DNA of 64,000 nt. It comes from Symbiodinium natans. Its lineage: Eukaryota; Sar; Dinophyceae; Suessiales; Symbiodiniaceae. The notes below the pieces were generated by a model that was not told where the DNA came from, searched no databases, and was given only the letters and a program-made list of their open reading frames with translations. Position numbers and translations under genes: made by a program. Positions 32,001 through 40,197 of the stretch are shown one piece after another (the first letter of the stretch is position 1; each line of letters opens with the position of its first letter). Location of the stretch: positions 126,001-190,000 of the forward strand of contig CAJNDS010002157.1 of assembly GCA_905221605.1 (NCBI GenBank), written 5' to 3'.

Positions 32001-32559
32001 ACCCTACAAACCCTAAACCCTACAAACCCTAAACCCTACAAACCCTAAACCCTAAACCCGCTTGGAAGGGTACCTTCTTGGGGGAAGCCCTCAAGTTCTC
32101 AGATGAAGCCTGGAAGTGTATCCTCTAAAGCTTGACTGCCGAGTTCACTGTCGAGAGCCAGGAAACTGCGCACATATCTTTACATACATATATATATATA
32201 TATAGTTTTTGTTTTTAAGGGTTTAGGGTACATAGCCCTGAGGGATTGTGCAGGGGCGCAATTCCCAGATTTCCCTACCCGACAACCAGTAAGTTGAGGG
32301 ACGACACATGTCCCGAAGCCACGCGTGCAGCATCATCGAGTTCTTAATTACCCCCCCACCCCCCAACAGAACAGTTCATCTCTGAGGGCCGGACACAAAC
32401 AGAACCCTAAACCCTAAGCCCTAAGCCCTAAACCCTAAACCCCAAAGACCCCAAACCCCAACTCAAGGCAGGGAGACCACCTTAGTCCCATCGGGCCTGG
32501 GAAGCTGTGACCAGGGGCAGCGTGTGGGGGAAGTGCGGCTGCGATACCATAAACACTGC
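22995..32559 (-). CDS. AAAP-family amino acid transporter (gene span)
   Basis: Seven exons on minus read, in order, LLGTVLFNFAF, AVNAQQKFGLSLSAG-YVVAVYTALGVLGGMAFTP, LYNTGQNLFSKLN, VALYPILQNFTSIPVLAIFIR, VPWLLSVPFYTGL and GGLITSSVINFLVPC. This is the order of conserved blocks in amino acid/auxin permeases (GTVLFNFAF, the LG..GAMAF helix, LYPVLQN.TSIPV, PWLLS.PFYTG, N(F)(V)IP). It is expected to be a multipass membrane protein moving amino acids with protons or sodium. An upstream exon at 32497 is included tentatively. The N-terminus, the PSWVNE-type block and the piece between PFYTGL and GGLIT are not located. Confidence 0.8.
23098..23233 (+). repeat. octamer array (TTTTAGGG)n
   Basis: About 17 copies of TTTTAGGG, the Chlamydomonas-type telomere unit, inside a heptamer-dominated region. 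Confidence 0.95.
23250..23461 (+). repeat. degenerate GGGTTTGAA array
   Basis: GGGTTTGAAGG units and decayed forms. Confidence 0.8.
23570..23824. mobile_element. two tandem M1 elements, the second truncated by a telomeric array
   Basis: M1 at 23578-23670, eight bases AGTACACC, then a second M1 from 23679 whose right arm stops at GACTGTTAG (about 23758), where (CCCTAAA)n runs to 23811. The array ends CCCAA, like the MITE end. GATCCAGT before and GGTCCAGT after the whole structure look like an 8 bp duplication with one change. Confidence 0.7.
23893..23951 (+). repeat. interstitial telomeric array
   Basis: Eight units with one GGGCTTA. Confidence 0.9.
24052..24223. repeat. compound microsatellite
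   Basis: (TA)n, (TG)n, T- and TTA-rich runs, G13 at 24130-24142 and C17 at 24207-24223 in quick succession. Confidence 0.9.
24232..24448 (-). repeat. octamer array (CCCTTAAA)n
   Basis: About 20 copies of CCCTTAAA with CCCTCAAA variants. Confidence 0.95.
24778..24816 (-). CDS. AAAP transporter: PWLLS.PFYTG block
   Basis: VPWLLSVPFYTGL, phase 0 to 0, acceptor GTCGAG|G, donor CTG|GTCGTT. The upstream bases also read KICVE in frame, so the exon may begin earlier. Confidence 0.75.
24846..24961 (+). repeat. TTTATAGGG/TTTGTAGGG nonamer array
   Basis: Nine-base variants of the heptamer. Confidence 0.85.
25354..25441 (-). repeat. interstitial telomeric array
   Basis: CCCTAAA with a few odd spacers. 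Confidence 0.9.
25506..25930 (+). repeat. telomeric array broken by six copies of GATTGTAACC
   Basis: (T)GYAGATTGTAACCTCACTTAGG-type blocks begin at 25511, 25721, 25771, 25819, 25873 and 25914, separated by TTTAGGG/TTTCAGGG units. Confidence 0.85.
26295..26341 (-). repeat. telomeric array that supplies a 5' splice site
   Basis: Six to seven CCCTAAA units. In the gene sense the array starts directly at the end of the exon at 26338. Confidence 0.9.
26338..26415 (-). CDS. AAAP transporter: LYPILQN.TSIPV exon
   Basis: VALYPILQNFTSIPVLAIF then IRLVLNR, 26 codons, phase 0 to 0. Acceptor CTTGGCAG|G. The donor AGG|GTTTAG is the first unit of the telomeric array. The most family-specific exon of this gene. 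Confidence 0.85.
26474..26574. mobile_element. fold-back element M4, almost perfect palindrome
   Basis: AAGGATCCATGTACCTATAT at the left is answered by its inverted complement at the right, around a GCTACTATATAGGAACCCC centre. Confidence 0.85.
26881..26900 (-). repeat. array-leader motif
   Basis: CCCCTTTTTGCATCCAGGCC; in the gene sense GGCCTGGATGCAAAAAGGGG, followed by TTTAGGG. Confidence 0.7.
27559..27650 (+). repeat. degenerate telomeric array
   Basis: TTTAGGG and GGGCTTA units. Confidence 0.85.
27733..27772 (-). CDS. AAAP transporter: NLFSKLN exon
   Basis: LYNTGQNLFSKLN. Acceptor TATGAG|G. The donor AAT|GAGCGA (GA type) is set by phase with the next exon. The first 25 bases are part of the direct repeat at 27748-27777. 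Confidence 0.7.
27748..27864. repeat. telomeric insert in an exon, 30 bp direct repeats
   Basis: 27748-27777 and 27835-27864 are identical except one base (GAGGTTCTGGCCGGTGTTRT...). Between them is a TTTAGGG/TTCAGGG array. Each copy holds the acceptor and the first 25 bases of the NLFSKLN exon. Confidence 0.95.
28091..28175 (-). repeat. interstitial telomeric array
   Basis: CCCTAAA units up to the M5 element. Confidence 0.9.
28180..28323. mobile_element. fold-back element M5
   Basis: AAGGGTAGTTACATGGTC and its complement GACCATGTAACTACCCTT form the ends. It is enclosed by telomeric arrays on both sides. Relatives at 37417-37543 and 52986-53045. Confidence 0.85.
28328..28385 (-). repeat. interstitial telomeric array
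   Basis: Eight CCCTAAA units directly right of M5. Confidence 0.95.
28531..28614 (-). CDS. possible hydrophobic exon
   Basis: ALEGLLIPLLLEAAYCYISY.. with acceptor CTTGAG|G and GC donor CAG|GCCC. It lies between two AAAP exons that already join in phase, so it is alternative or spurious. Confidence 0.3.
28692..28749 (-). CDS. AAAP transporter: LGVLGGMAF helix
   Basis: YVVAVYTALGVLGGMAFT. Acceptor GGTAAG|G and GC donor ACC|GCCTCT. Phase fits both neighbours (..SAG-YVV.. and FTP-LYN..). Matches the LG..GAMAF helix of the family. Confidence 0.75.
29209..29224. repeat. poly-C run (16 bp)
   Basis: C16 within an otherwise open stretch at 28976-29464. Confidence 0.9.
29617..29749 (+). mobile_element. 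left arm of M2 cut by a telomeric array
   Basis: CTTGGAGGTTCATGGTACTTAGGATTG, then (TTTAGGG)n from about 29646. No right arm follows. Confidence 0.7.
29797..29963 (+). repeat. decayed telomeric array
   Basis: GGGTTTAGGG, GGGGTTCAAGGG and GATTTAGG variants. Confidence 0.75.
30050..30118 (-). repeat. interstitial telomeric array
   Basis: Nine CCCTAAA units. Confidence 0.9.
30309..30351 (-). CDS. AAAP transporter: exon before the LGVLGG helix
   Basis: AVNAQQKFGLSLSA(G). Acceptor GTGAAG|G, donor GCGG|GTTTCG. The leftover G joins YVVAVYTALG in phase. Confidence 0.6.
30651..30770 (+). repeat. nonamer array (TTTATAGGG)n
   Basis: Thirteen 9-mers, TTTATAGGG and TTTACAGGG. As 9 is divisible by 3 the frame stays open (KPYKPYKPY on minus), unlike the heptamer. 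Confidence 0.95.
30841..30936. mobile_element. fold-back element M2
   Basis: CTTGGAGGTTCAGGG to GTTCTGAACCTCCAA, with AAGTATAACTG in the middle. Confidence 0.75.
31509..31573 (-). repeat. interstitial telomeric array
   Basis: Nine CCCTAAA units. Confidence 0.95.
31610..31650 (-). CDS. AAAP transporter: LLGTVLFNFAF exon
   Basis: TSLLGTVLFNFAF, acceptor GACAG|A (not followed by G), donor CAT|GTGGCT. Matches the G(T)V.FN.AF block near the N-terminal third of the family. Confidence 0.7.
31657..31761 (+). repeat. interstitial telomeric array
   Basis: TTTAGGG with TTTGGGG near the end. Confidence 0.9.
31963..32060 (-). repeat. CCCTAAA array with a CCCTACAAA alternation
   Basis: Regular 16-base pattern CCCTACAAACCCTAAA at 31970-32050. 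Confidence 0.85.
32497..32559 (-). CDS. probable exon upstream of the AAAP exons
   Basis: AVFMVSQPHFPHTLPLVTAS, 21 codons, phase 0 to 0, acceptor GCCGAG|G and GC donor CAG|GCCC. It may be the AAAP N-terminal part; no motif proves it. Confidence 0.45.
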
Positions 32560-32581
32560 CTCGGCTTGACTGGGAGGACTT

Positions 32582-33017
32582 GGGGTTTAGGGTTTAGGGT
32601 TTAGGGTTTAGGGTTTAGAGCTTAGGGTTTTAGGGTTTTAGGGTTTAGGGTTTGGGGTTCCGAGTGGTATGCTTCTGGCCGGGGTTTCAGGGCTTGGGGA
32701 GTTTATGCATCCAGGGAGCCTCATAACCCTAAACCCTAAAAACCACCTAAACGGCCTACACCCCCTCTAAGTCCATTTTCAGGAATCCACATTTGCGGGG
32801 TTTGCGATACTAGGGGTACCTTGTTGGGGTCCTTACTACAAGGAGATCCTACTATTTGGGGTCTATATTAGGCGTCCCTTATGATCGTAAACCCCCATTT
32901 TAAAATTCGAGCCTGGGCCCAACGACACGAGGGCCGAGAAGGCTGCATCGGGGACCCTAAACCCTAAACCCTAAACCCTAACCCCCAAACCCTAAACCCT
33001 AAACCTAAACCCTAACC
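32582..33017. repeat. telomeric arrays around an M9 element
   Basis: 32582-32660 TTTAGGG and 32954-33017 CCCTAAA. 32797-32910 resembles 45598-45715 (ACTAGGGGTACC..TTGGGG.., ATTTGGGGTC). Confidence 0.65.
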
Positions 33018-33095
33018 CCCTCCCCCCCTGAAGTACTTGTTTTGATGGTGGGTTTTTCGAGCAGAAGCGGAGAACCCGATGAGAGCCAAACATGC

Positions 33096-33211
33096 GTTTA
33101 GGGTTGGGATGTTCCTCCTTATGCTAACAGTCCTTGATAGCGATTCTAGTACCCCCTTTCTAATCCCTGAGAAGAGTTTTTAGTATAAGGGGGAACGTCC
33201 CAAGTTTAGGG
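33096..33211. mobile_element. M1 element inserted in a telomeric unit, 8 bp duplication
   Basis: The element at 33104-33203 (TTGGGATGTTCCTCC to GGGGGAACGTCCCAA) is flanked by GTTTAGGG at 33096-33103 and 33204-33211. Confidence 0.85.
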
Positions 33212-33449
33212 GGGGGGTTTCAGGCTCGGGAACTTGCTTTCTTGGGACCCCCCAGCCTCTTCTTCAGGGAAAGGGGCCCTTCCATCTAAACAAACAGCAG
33301 ATGCCTAAACCCCGGAACCGGCGGCCTGAGACCGCCAAAAGCTTAAACCCCAAAACTCCACAAGCCCTCAACACCTACTCGGTTTGGGGTTTAGGGTTTA
33401 GGGCTTAGGGTTGAGGGGCCTCGAGCTCTGCGCCTGAAACTCCTAAAAC

Positions 33450-33515
33450 CCTGCTGGAAGCCCCCAGTCAAGAGGGGCGGCCCAGAAAGCAGCCATCGCA
33501 GATAAACCCACAATC
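33450..33515 (-). CDS. membrane-helix exon, unknown gene
   Basis: IVGLSAMAAFWAAPLDWGLP then A. Acceptor CCCCAG|G and donor AGG|GTTTTA. Hydrophobic. May belong to the AAAP gene or its upstream neighbour. Confidence 0.5.
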
Positions 33516-33552
33516 CTGGGGATTTGCTGTGAGCTGGTGATGTCATCTGAGG

Positions 33553-33662
33553 GGTACAAGGAGGGACCCCTAGAAGGAACCCTTCATCCGACGTAGCCCC
33601 TAAATAACCCCAAATAGCCCCTAGGGTCCCTTGTAAAAAGGGTCCCTCCTTTAGTCCCTTGA
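33553..33662. mobile_element. dispersed element M8
   Basis: CAAGGAGGGACCCC to GGGTCCCTCCTTTAGTCCCTT, inverted ends. Related to 57670-57770. Confidence 0.7.
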
Positions 33663-33943
33663 GTCATGGCGTTTTGGGGCAGGTGAGGCACGAAGCACAC
33701 ATGTTCGGAACCCTCAACCCAAGCAACTGAACCACCCCCCAAAAGAAGTCCTTGCCTCACCACGCACCCTCCACCTCGGACGTACCCTGACACAGACCTC
33801 ACCCCAACTTTAACTGCAGCATCCCTCGGTATATACAGGGTTTAGGGTTTAGGCTTTAGGGTTTAGGGTGACATGTCACTCCAGGATTCAAGACACCGCC
33901 CTTGCGAAGGCTCTCCCCTGCTGGAACAGGTGCAAACTGTACT

Positions 33944-34073
33944 TTAGGATGTTCCACCTTAGGGTTTAGGGTTTAGGGTTTAGGGTTAGTACTAATAGTC
34001 CTTCATAGGGGATTATAATAGGGGGTACTATAAACCCTATTACAGACTGTTAGTATAAGGGGGAACATCCCAA
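33944..34073. mobile_element. M1 element with a telomeric array inside its left inverted repeat
   Basis: GATGTTCCACCTTA, then four TTTAGGG units (33959-33987), then GTACTAATAGTCCTT and the normal rest to CATCCCAA. The array splits the 29 bp terminal repeat. Confidence 0.85.
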
Positions 34074-34116
34074 ACTCTACGCATGACAGCCGCTTCAATC
34101 GTTCGAAACCCTAAAC

Positions 34117-34165
34117 CCGGCCAGGTGTCGCAGCCCACTGGAGGACGATGTTGTCGTCCAGGTTC
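34117..34165 (-). CDS. exon NLDDNIVLQWAATPGR (unknown protein)
   Basis: Sixteen codons plus one base, acceptor TTTGAG|G, donor CGG|GTTTAG. No family recognised. Confidence 0.5.
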
Positions 34166-34328
34166 CTCAAACGTCAGGAGATGCAGTTGTTCGACATTGG
34201 GGTTTAGGGCTTTTGGGTTTAGGGTTTAGATTCGGGCTCAAGTTTAGGCACGGGGCCAGGGTCCAGGGGGCGTTTAGGGTTCAGGAGTCAGGGTTGAGGG
34301 TCTGTCTTGGCGTGTCAAGTGAGTTTAC

Positions 34329-34361
34329 CACGACCCAAGTGCAGTTCTTGTGTTGGGGCAC
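34329..34361 (-). CDS. micro-exon VPQHKNCTWVV (unknown protein)
   Basis: Thirty-three bases, phase 0 to 0, acceptor CACGAG|G, donor GTG|GTAAAC. Confidence 0.45.
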
Positions 34362-34674
34362 CTCGTGTGCTGGTTCCTTCTTTCACCAGGAAGCTTAACT
34401 AGTACATTCAAGGTTTATGTCAGGTAGGGGATACTGCCGCTCTATGTTCAGGACCAGGCGCTTCATCGCCAGCGGGATACACACCAACACGATGATGCCT
34501 CAGCCGCGACGCTGGTTTACGGGTTAGGGCGTCCGTCTCTGACATCTTACCTTCGCTTCTGCATTCCATGTGAAAGCAGGTATTTATGGGCAGCAACCTT
34601 CCCTTCCCCATAAGAAATTGAATAAGAGTTAGAAAGTCCCCCGCTTACGGGGCCCTGGCCCCACTGACAAATAC

Positions 34675-34753
34675 CCATGAACCGCATTGACATACGGAAG
34701 CCGCCAGGCGGCACATGGACGATGACAAGATCGCTTCTTCTCCGAATGGGGTC
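34675..34753 (-). CDS. exon DPIRRRSDLVIVHVPPGG.. (unknown protein)
   Basis: Twenty-six codons plus one base, ending FRMSMRFM. Acceptor CCTCAG|G, donor ATGG|GTATTT. Regular beta-strand-like pattern; family not recognised. Confidence 0.6.
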
Positions 34754-34926
34754 CTGAGGGTTGACGGGACATCTAGATGGCGCGCTGACTAGCAGACCTT
34801 AACATTGCACCCCAAACCCAGTGACTACCTGAACCCCGAAGCCCTTGACAAACCAACAGATTCAGCTGGTCTGTGCATCGATCTTAGAGGACGACGCCTT
34901 GGGGCTTCAGTGGGCTGAGGGGTTCA

Positions 34927-35025
34927 CCCTAAACCCTAAACCCTAAACCCTAAACCCTAAACCCTAAACCCTAAACCCTAAACCCTAAACCCTAAACCCT
35001 AAACCCTAAGGTTAGGGTTTCGGGT
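34927..35025 (-). repeat. telomeric array with tail-to-tail end
   Basis: Twelve CCCTAAA units followed by GGTTAGGGTTTCGGG. Confidence 0.9.
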
Positions 35026-35339
35026 GTGGAGGGCGGAGAGGGAGGGCCAAAGGGCCGAGCGAACGACTGCCTGGCTTCCCTTGACACAGGACTCCTAAAC
35101 CTTAAGCCCTTAACCCTTTTTGCAACTGGCTTGCAAAGTCACGCCAGGAACCCACCCCTTAACCCTAAACCCTTAACCCTCTTGCCACTGGACTGAAGTC
35201 TAAAGCCTTAAGCCCAGAACCCTTCTTGTTGCATCCGAACTCAAACCAAAAAGGGTTCCGGACTCGAAAACCTGCCAAGGGCAGGCCCCTCATGCATTGG
35301 GGAGGGGCGCGAACGACCTTTTTTTAGGGCTTAGGGAGA

Positions 35340-36000
35340 TTGAGTGCTGTCTCTGAAAATTTCAGTATGGGCTACTTATACTCGCTAGCTATCGTCATCC
35401 CTAGGAAGAGGCTTTTCAACAACTGCAAGGACTCTAAGATAGCCCGCCTCCTGACCCACATCCACACCCCTGCGCCAAGTCTCACAGAATCACGGTGGGT
35501 CCCGCAAATAAGGTGTGAGCGCCAATCCACTGAAAGGCGCACTCCTTCTCGCGTGCTCGTAACCCTTGCATACGCCATAAACAACCCTAAATCCTAAACC
35601 CTAAACCCTAAACCCCAACATAGACCTTTCCAAGCCTGCAAACATACTTCCTAAATAGTCCTATACACAAAACCAAAAAACCCTAACAGCCCTCCGGGGG
35701 GACGGATATGGTTTAGGGTTTAGGGTTTAGGGATTAGGGCTCAGGGTTTAGGGTTGCTTCCTTGCCAGTGTTTGTGTCATGGGTTCATGTCTCTCGTTTT
35801 GACTAGGATAACCTCGTCGTCGTTTCTATTTCAGGCGGAAAACCTCTACTTTCTCTACATTTGAGCGAGAAACCGTGCGTTTCCTCTCCATTTCATAGGC
35901 CTCGTTGTTTCAGATTTCTTATCGGAGAATCTAGGTTTCTCTACATTTGATTCGAAAGCCTCTTTGTGTTTTCTTTGAGGAGAACCTGCACGTTATCTGT
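35340..36000. other. unique sequence, no confident exon
   Basis: 35770-36000 repeats a loose TTTCTCTACATTTGA..GAGAAACC motif about four times. 35340-35600 has overlapping open frames on both strands. Confidence 0.4.
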
Positions 36001-36009
36001 ATTTGAATA

Positions 36010-36120
36010 CCTGGTAGCCCAGCAACCATATTGTAATAAGGGCACCCTTTTTTGGGTTGGTTGCTTTATATGGGAACCTTGAACCCAAAAAGGGAGAAAG
36101 GGCACCACTGGCCTACCAAG
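36010..36120. mobile_element. fold-back element M3
   Basis: CTGGTAGCCCAGCAACCATA to GGCACCACTGGCCTACCAAG. Confidence 0.75.
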
Positions 36121-36292
36121 AATAGGAACCCCGCTATTCTGCACGGTCGGCCCATGTTATGCGTGAAGCCGGCTAGTTTCGTCTAACCTGGCGTTCAGCT
36201 CGTGCGGTTTAGGGTTTAGGGTTTGGGTTTAGTGTTTAGGGTTTGGGGCTTAGGGTTTCGGGACTCTTTGTCTTGCAAACCATTTGTGTTGC

Positions 36293-36335
36293 AACCCTAA
36301 ACCCTAAACCCTAAACCCTAAACCCTAAACCCCGT
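36293..36335 (-). repeat. telomeric array that supplies a 5' splice site
   Basis: Six CCCTAAA units. The gene-sense array begins at the donor of the exon at 36331. Confidence 0.9.
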
Positions 36336-36412
36336 AAGAGCTCGAGAAGTGCCAGGGGGTAGATCACTCCTGGAGCGCATCCGAAGCTGTCCAGGATGAC
36401 GTAGTCGACCAC
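36331..36412 (-). CDS. exon VVDYVILDSFGCAPGVIY.. (unknown protein)
   Basis: Twenty-seven codons plus one base, continuing PLALLELLR. Acceptor ACCGAG|G, donor CGGG|GTTTAG. Looks like a folded enzyme or transporter segment. No family assigned. Confidence 0.6.
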
Positions 36413-36424
36413 CTCGGTTTTATC

Positions 36425-36690
36425 AGGGTTTAGGGTTTAGGGTTTAGGGTCTAGGGTTTAGGGTTTGGGGTTTAGGGTATAGGGTTTAGGGTTTAGGGTA
36501 AGGGTTCTAGGGTTTAGAGTTTAGGGCATGGGGTTTGGGGTTTCAGGTTTAGTTCTTGGGGCTTAGGGTTTGGGGTTTACGGCTTGGGGTTCAGGTTTGA
36601 GGGTTTGGGGTTTAGGGTTTGGGGATTCGGGTTTAGGGTTGTGGGTGTGGGGTCTGGGGTTAGGGTTGAGCGGTTACGGTTGAGGGTAGG
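36425..36690 (+). repeat. long decayed telomeric array
   Basis: TTTAGGG, TTTGGGG, TCTAGGG and TATAGGG units with increasing divergence to the right. Confidence 0.85.
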
Positions 36691-36905
36691 GGGCTTTAAA
36701 GGGTTATGAGCTTATTGGGGGCATGGGGTTGCAGGTTGCAGGATCTTGGGTGCGAAGGCGCCGGGGCCAAGACATGTTGAGAAGCCCGAAACCCTCAACC
36801 CTAAACCCTAAACCCTAAACCCTACCCCTTAACCCCAAACGTGCCCTGTGAGGATCCCTGCAGTTCCGGGATTTCGGAACCCCTTGAGGTCTTTATGGCA
36901 GCCTG

Positions 36906-36940
36906 CCCCCCCCCCCCCCCCCAAAAAAAAAAAAAAAAAA
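36906..36940. repeat. poly-C17/poly-A18 junction
   Basis: C at 36906-36922 directly followed by A at 36923-36940. Confidence 0.95.
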
Positions 36941-36965
36941 TCGGCCGTTTTGGGGGTACCTGCTC

Positions 36966-37079
36966 CTATATTCTTCGTTGCTGAGTTCACAAGCCCCAAA
37001 AAAGTGCACGCTTTCAGTTCTGTAGGGAATGATCGTATCCCAAAAAGTGTAAAGTGCCCTCATTCAGCTAGTAAGTATT
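36966..37079. mobile_element. fold-back element M10
   Basis: CTATATTCTTCGTTGCTGAGTTCAC..AGTGCAC..TTTCAGTTCT..CCCAAAAAGTGTAAAGTG. Homologous to 52192-52311. Confidence 0.75.
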
Positions 37080-37416
37080 TAAGTGGCTTAACCCACCTTT
37101 GGAGTAGACCCTGGAAAAAAAGTATATCCTTTTAGGTATAAGTATCTATAGTAGGAACCCAGAACCAAAAAAAGTATTAAAGTATAGTACTCCAAAACCC
37201 AGTTAAGGGGGGCCATGACGATGACCAGCTGTGAGAGCCAAAGCCGACATACGATTGGAAAAAATTGTCCGAAGTGCACAACTCTGCCTTATGTTGCACC
37301 CCGAAAGCCCAAAAAGCCTCACCCGCAGATGCAATCATTTTCTTGAAGTTCCCTCATTCAGTTTTAGAACAATGAAACAACAGGTAGCCCTAACCCCATC
37401 TTTCTCTTCAAGTTGC

Positions 37417-37543
37417 AAGGGTACTTAGTATGATGGGCCCGGGGACTTCTTCTAGACCCAATACAACCAAGGGTCCCCTAAACCCTAAACCCTACACCCT
37501 AAACCGGTAAGGAACCACATTAAGGGGCCACGTAACACCCTTA
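37417..37543. mobile_element. M5 element with a telomeric array inside
   Basis: AAGGGTACTTAGTATG to CCACGTAACACCCTT. CCCTAAA units at 37473-37505 lie in its middle. Confidence 0.6.
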
Positions 37544-37602
37544 GATCGTGCTCTTCAAGAGGAGGGCACGTCTTGCATCCCCCCGAAACCCCCGGAGCTT
37601 GC

Positions 37603-37650
37603 CTGGCCAGATTGGATGATGTAGGTCATCAGCGTCAGCATGAGATACAC
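37603..37650 (-). CDS. membrane-helix exon VYLMLTLMTYIIQSGQ (unknown protein)
   Basis: Sixteen codons, phase 0 to 0, acceptor CCAGAG|G and GC donor CAG|GCAAGC. Hydrophobic. Confidence 0.5.
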
Positions 37651-37764
37651 CTCTGGGCCCGAAACCCTAAACCCCAAACTCTAATCCTAAACCCTAAACC
37701 CGAAACCCAAAACCCTAAACCCCAAAAACCGCATCATAACGATCTCTGTCGACAATATGGGGAA

Positions 37765-37785
37765 GGGGGGGGGGGGGGGGGGGGG
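37765..37785. repeat. poly-G run (21 bp)
   Basis: Uninterrupted G21. Confidence 0.95.
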
Positions 37786-37945
37786 AGGGTAAGGGCGCAA
37801 GAGGAACTCCATCCCTTAGAAGCCGACGGTCCAAATCCAACATACGAGTACTTCTTGACGGTTTAGGGTTTAGGGTTTAGGGTTTAGGGTTTAGCGTTTA
37901 TGGTTTATGGTTTATGGTTTCTGGTTTCACTGAGATGCTTGGGCA

Positions 37946-38058
37946 CTTGGGAGCCCAGGAACCATACTATAGTAAGGGTACACGTTTCTTGGGGGTTGGT
38001 TACGTTAGACAGGGAACCTTGAACCCAAGAAAGAAGCAAAAAGGGGTGCCACTGGGCG
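37946..38058. mobile_element. fold-back element M3 (diverged)
   Basis: CACTTGGGAGCCCAGGAACC to GGGGTGCCACTGGGC. Confidence 0.6.
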
Positions 38059-38204
38059 GCGGCGGGCTTTAGGGGATACTTGAGGGGTTTAAGGACTTTA
38101 GGGGATACTTTAGGGCTTTAGGGGATACTTTAGGGGCTTAAGGTGTATTCAGGGGTTTTTCAGGGTTTAGAGTTGGATGCATGAGGCCGCGGGGCATGGT
38201 AAAC

Positions 38205-38282
38205 CAGCATCACCGCATGGTCCAGAGGGAATGGGAAGTAGTGGCGAATCAAGTCGCTGAATTCGATGCGCTGGGAGAAATC
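38205..38282 (-). CDS. exon DFSQRIEFSDLIRHYF.. (unknown protein)
   Basis: Twenty-six codons, phase 0 to 0, continuing PFPLDHAVML. Acceptor CTGCCAG|G, donor CTG|GTTTAC. Convincing splice sites; no family recognised. Confidence 0.6.
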
Positions 38283-38471
38283 CTGGCAGCGGAGGTTGGG
38301 TTGCACTAAACTCGATCTAAACCCTTTTCAAAACCCCAACCCTAAACCCTAACCTCAAGACTCGATGCCTTCTCACTCAAGCCAAAGGCCCTAAACCCAA
38401 ACAGCCTCTACCCTATGAGCCCTAAATCCTTAACTCCCGTAATCCCCTAATCTCAGCCTCCCAGCGCTGCA

Positions 38472-38631
38472 GGGGGGGGGGGGGGGGAGGATGACAACGA
38501 TATTGCACGCCAAAATGGGCTCAAGGTTAAGCCTTGAACCCTAAACCCTGAAAAGCTAAACCCTTAACCAGGCCCTAAATCCTCAACCCTACACCCTTAC
38601 CCTAAAACCCTAAACCCCCCCCCCCCCCCCC
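38472..38631. repeat. poly-G16 and poly-C17 around degenerate CCCTAAA
   Basis: G at 38472-38487 and C at 38615-38631. Confidence 0.9.
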
Positions 38632-39166
38632 TTGGTCCCTGAAGCCTCGTTCTCCGGCATGCTCCGGACCGCTTCCACAAGCCTTAGCAATAGGGTTCAT
38701 CCCAGAACCCATCCGGTTCTGAAGCCCAGAACTTCAGAGAGTTAGGGCTTAGGGTTCAGGGTTCAGGGTTCAGGCCATGGGGTTTAGGGTTAGGGTTGTT
38801 TAAGGCTTAGGATTCTAGGGCTTGCAGGGCTTCGAGTTCTAAGGTTGGGAACCCACTGACTATGGGTTCCTAGGTTCAAGATTCATTGGGTTCGGGTTTA
38901 GGGTTTGTAGGGTTTGGGGTTTAGGGTTTCTAGGGTTTGAAGTTTAGGGTTTAGGTTTGGAGTTTAAGGTCGTTAGGATTTTGGATTCAAAGTTTTGGGT
39001 TGGGAGCACTGAGTCGGGCAGAGGTGCGAGAAATTCTGCGGCTCCACCTCCGAAAGCTTCCGCCATATAGGGGTCTCTTTTGCAGGTCCGATAACAAGGG
39101 TTTTGTTTAATTCTAAACTCTAAACCCGAGACCCTAAACTCTAAACCCCCAACCGGACACAATAAG

Positions 39167-39246
39167 CCCTAAACCCTAGCCCTAAACCCTAAACCCTAAA
39201 CCCTAAACCCTAAACCCAAAACCCTAAACCCTAAACCCTAAACACC
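39167..39246 (-). repeat. interstitial telomeric array
   Basis: Eleven CCCTAAA units. Confidence 0.95.
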
Positions 39247-39251
39247 CCCGG

Positions 39252-39330
39252 ATCCCTTCCACTACAAGATCCCAGCGGCAGCCAGCCGCAGCCGGCCGAA
39301 AGAGCTGCAACTCCCAGCATGACCAGGAGC
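39252..39330 (-). CDS. membrane-helix exon (unknown protein)
   Basis: LLVMLGVAALSAGCGWLPLG.., acceptor CCCCAG|G, probable donor GGGG|GTGTTTAG. Edges approximate. Confidence 0.45.
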
Positions 39331-39335
39331 CTGGG

Positions 39336-39470
39336 GGTTTAGGGTTTAGGGTTTAGGGTTTAGGGTTTAGGGTTTAGGGTTTAGGGTTTAGGGTTTAGGG
39401 TTGAGGGTTTAGGGTTTAGGGTTTGGGGCGGTTTAGGGTTCAGGGTTTGGGGTTTGGTGTTTGGGGTCTA
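39336..39470 (+). repeat. interstitial telomeric array
   Basis: About 14 TTTAGGG units, then TTTGGGG variants. Confidence 0.95.
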
Positions 39471-39778
39471 GGCTGGAGAAACCCTAAGCCCGACTTTGAG
39501 GGTTCAGAAGGGTTTGGGATCTCGGGTTTGGACTTAGCAGGGCGGCGAGTGGAAGGATGGGTGGTGGCAGGTGGACAGGTGCTCTTTTTCCTACCCCAAG
39601 ACCCCCAAAAAACTTTTTTGGTGGACCTTTACACAAGGGTTAGGCCTTAGGGCCTTAGGGCCTTATGGTTTAGGGCAAGCTTGTCTGAGTTCGCCCCGGC
39701 CCTAACACCTAAAACCTGATCTGTACGAGCCATGCATTTTGGTTTTTGGGCCCGGCCTTGGTCTACACTCAAACCGAA

Positions 39779-40100
39779 AATATACATATATATATATATA
39801 TGTAATAGTAATAATAATAATAACAATAATAGCAATGAAAAATATTAATAATACGAAGAATACTAATTCCACCAATATAATACTGATATAATGCGAATAT
39901 AATACAATCACTAGCGGCCATACGATGTGCTCTGGATCCTTGTGGGTACGGTTGGAGCCCACTTATAACGAAAAACACCAAGACAATTCCAATAATAATA
40001 ATAACAATAATACTCATGGAATTAAGAGTGATGAATCTGACATTGAAAAAATAGTTCTATAACATAAAGAACTATAAAATACAGTAGAGGTTACAATACT
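39779..40100. repeat. AT-rich island with TA and ATA microsatellites
   Basis: (TA)n at 39781-39800, (ATA)n at 39803-39830 and 39990-40012. The surroundings are GC-rich. Contains the hairpin ATAGTTC..GAACTAT near 40050-40075. Confidence 0.8.
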
Positions 40101-40197
40101 GCCAGGTTGCATTGCCAGCCAGCCCGCCTTCTGCGCAAGTCCTGCGACATCAGCTGGCTGCAGGTTTGAGCGGCCATTTTTCTAGGGGTTCTGCCTT

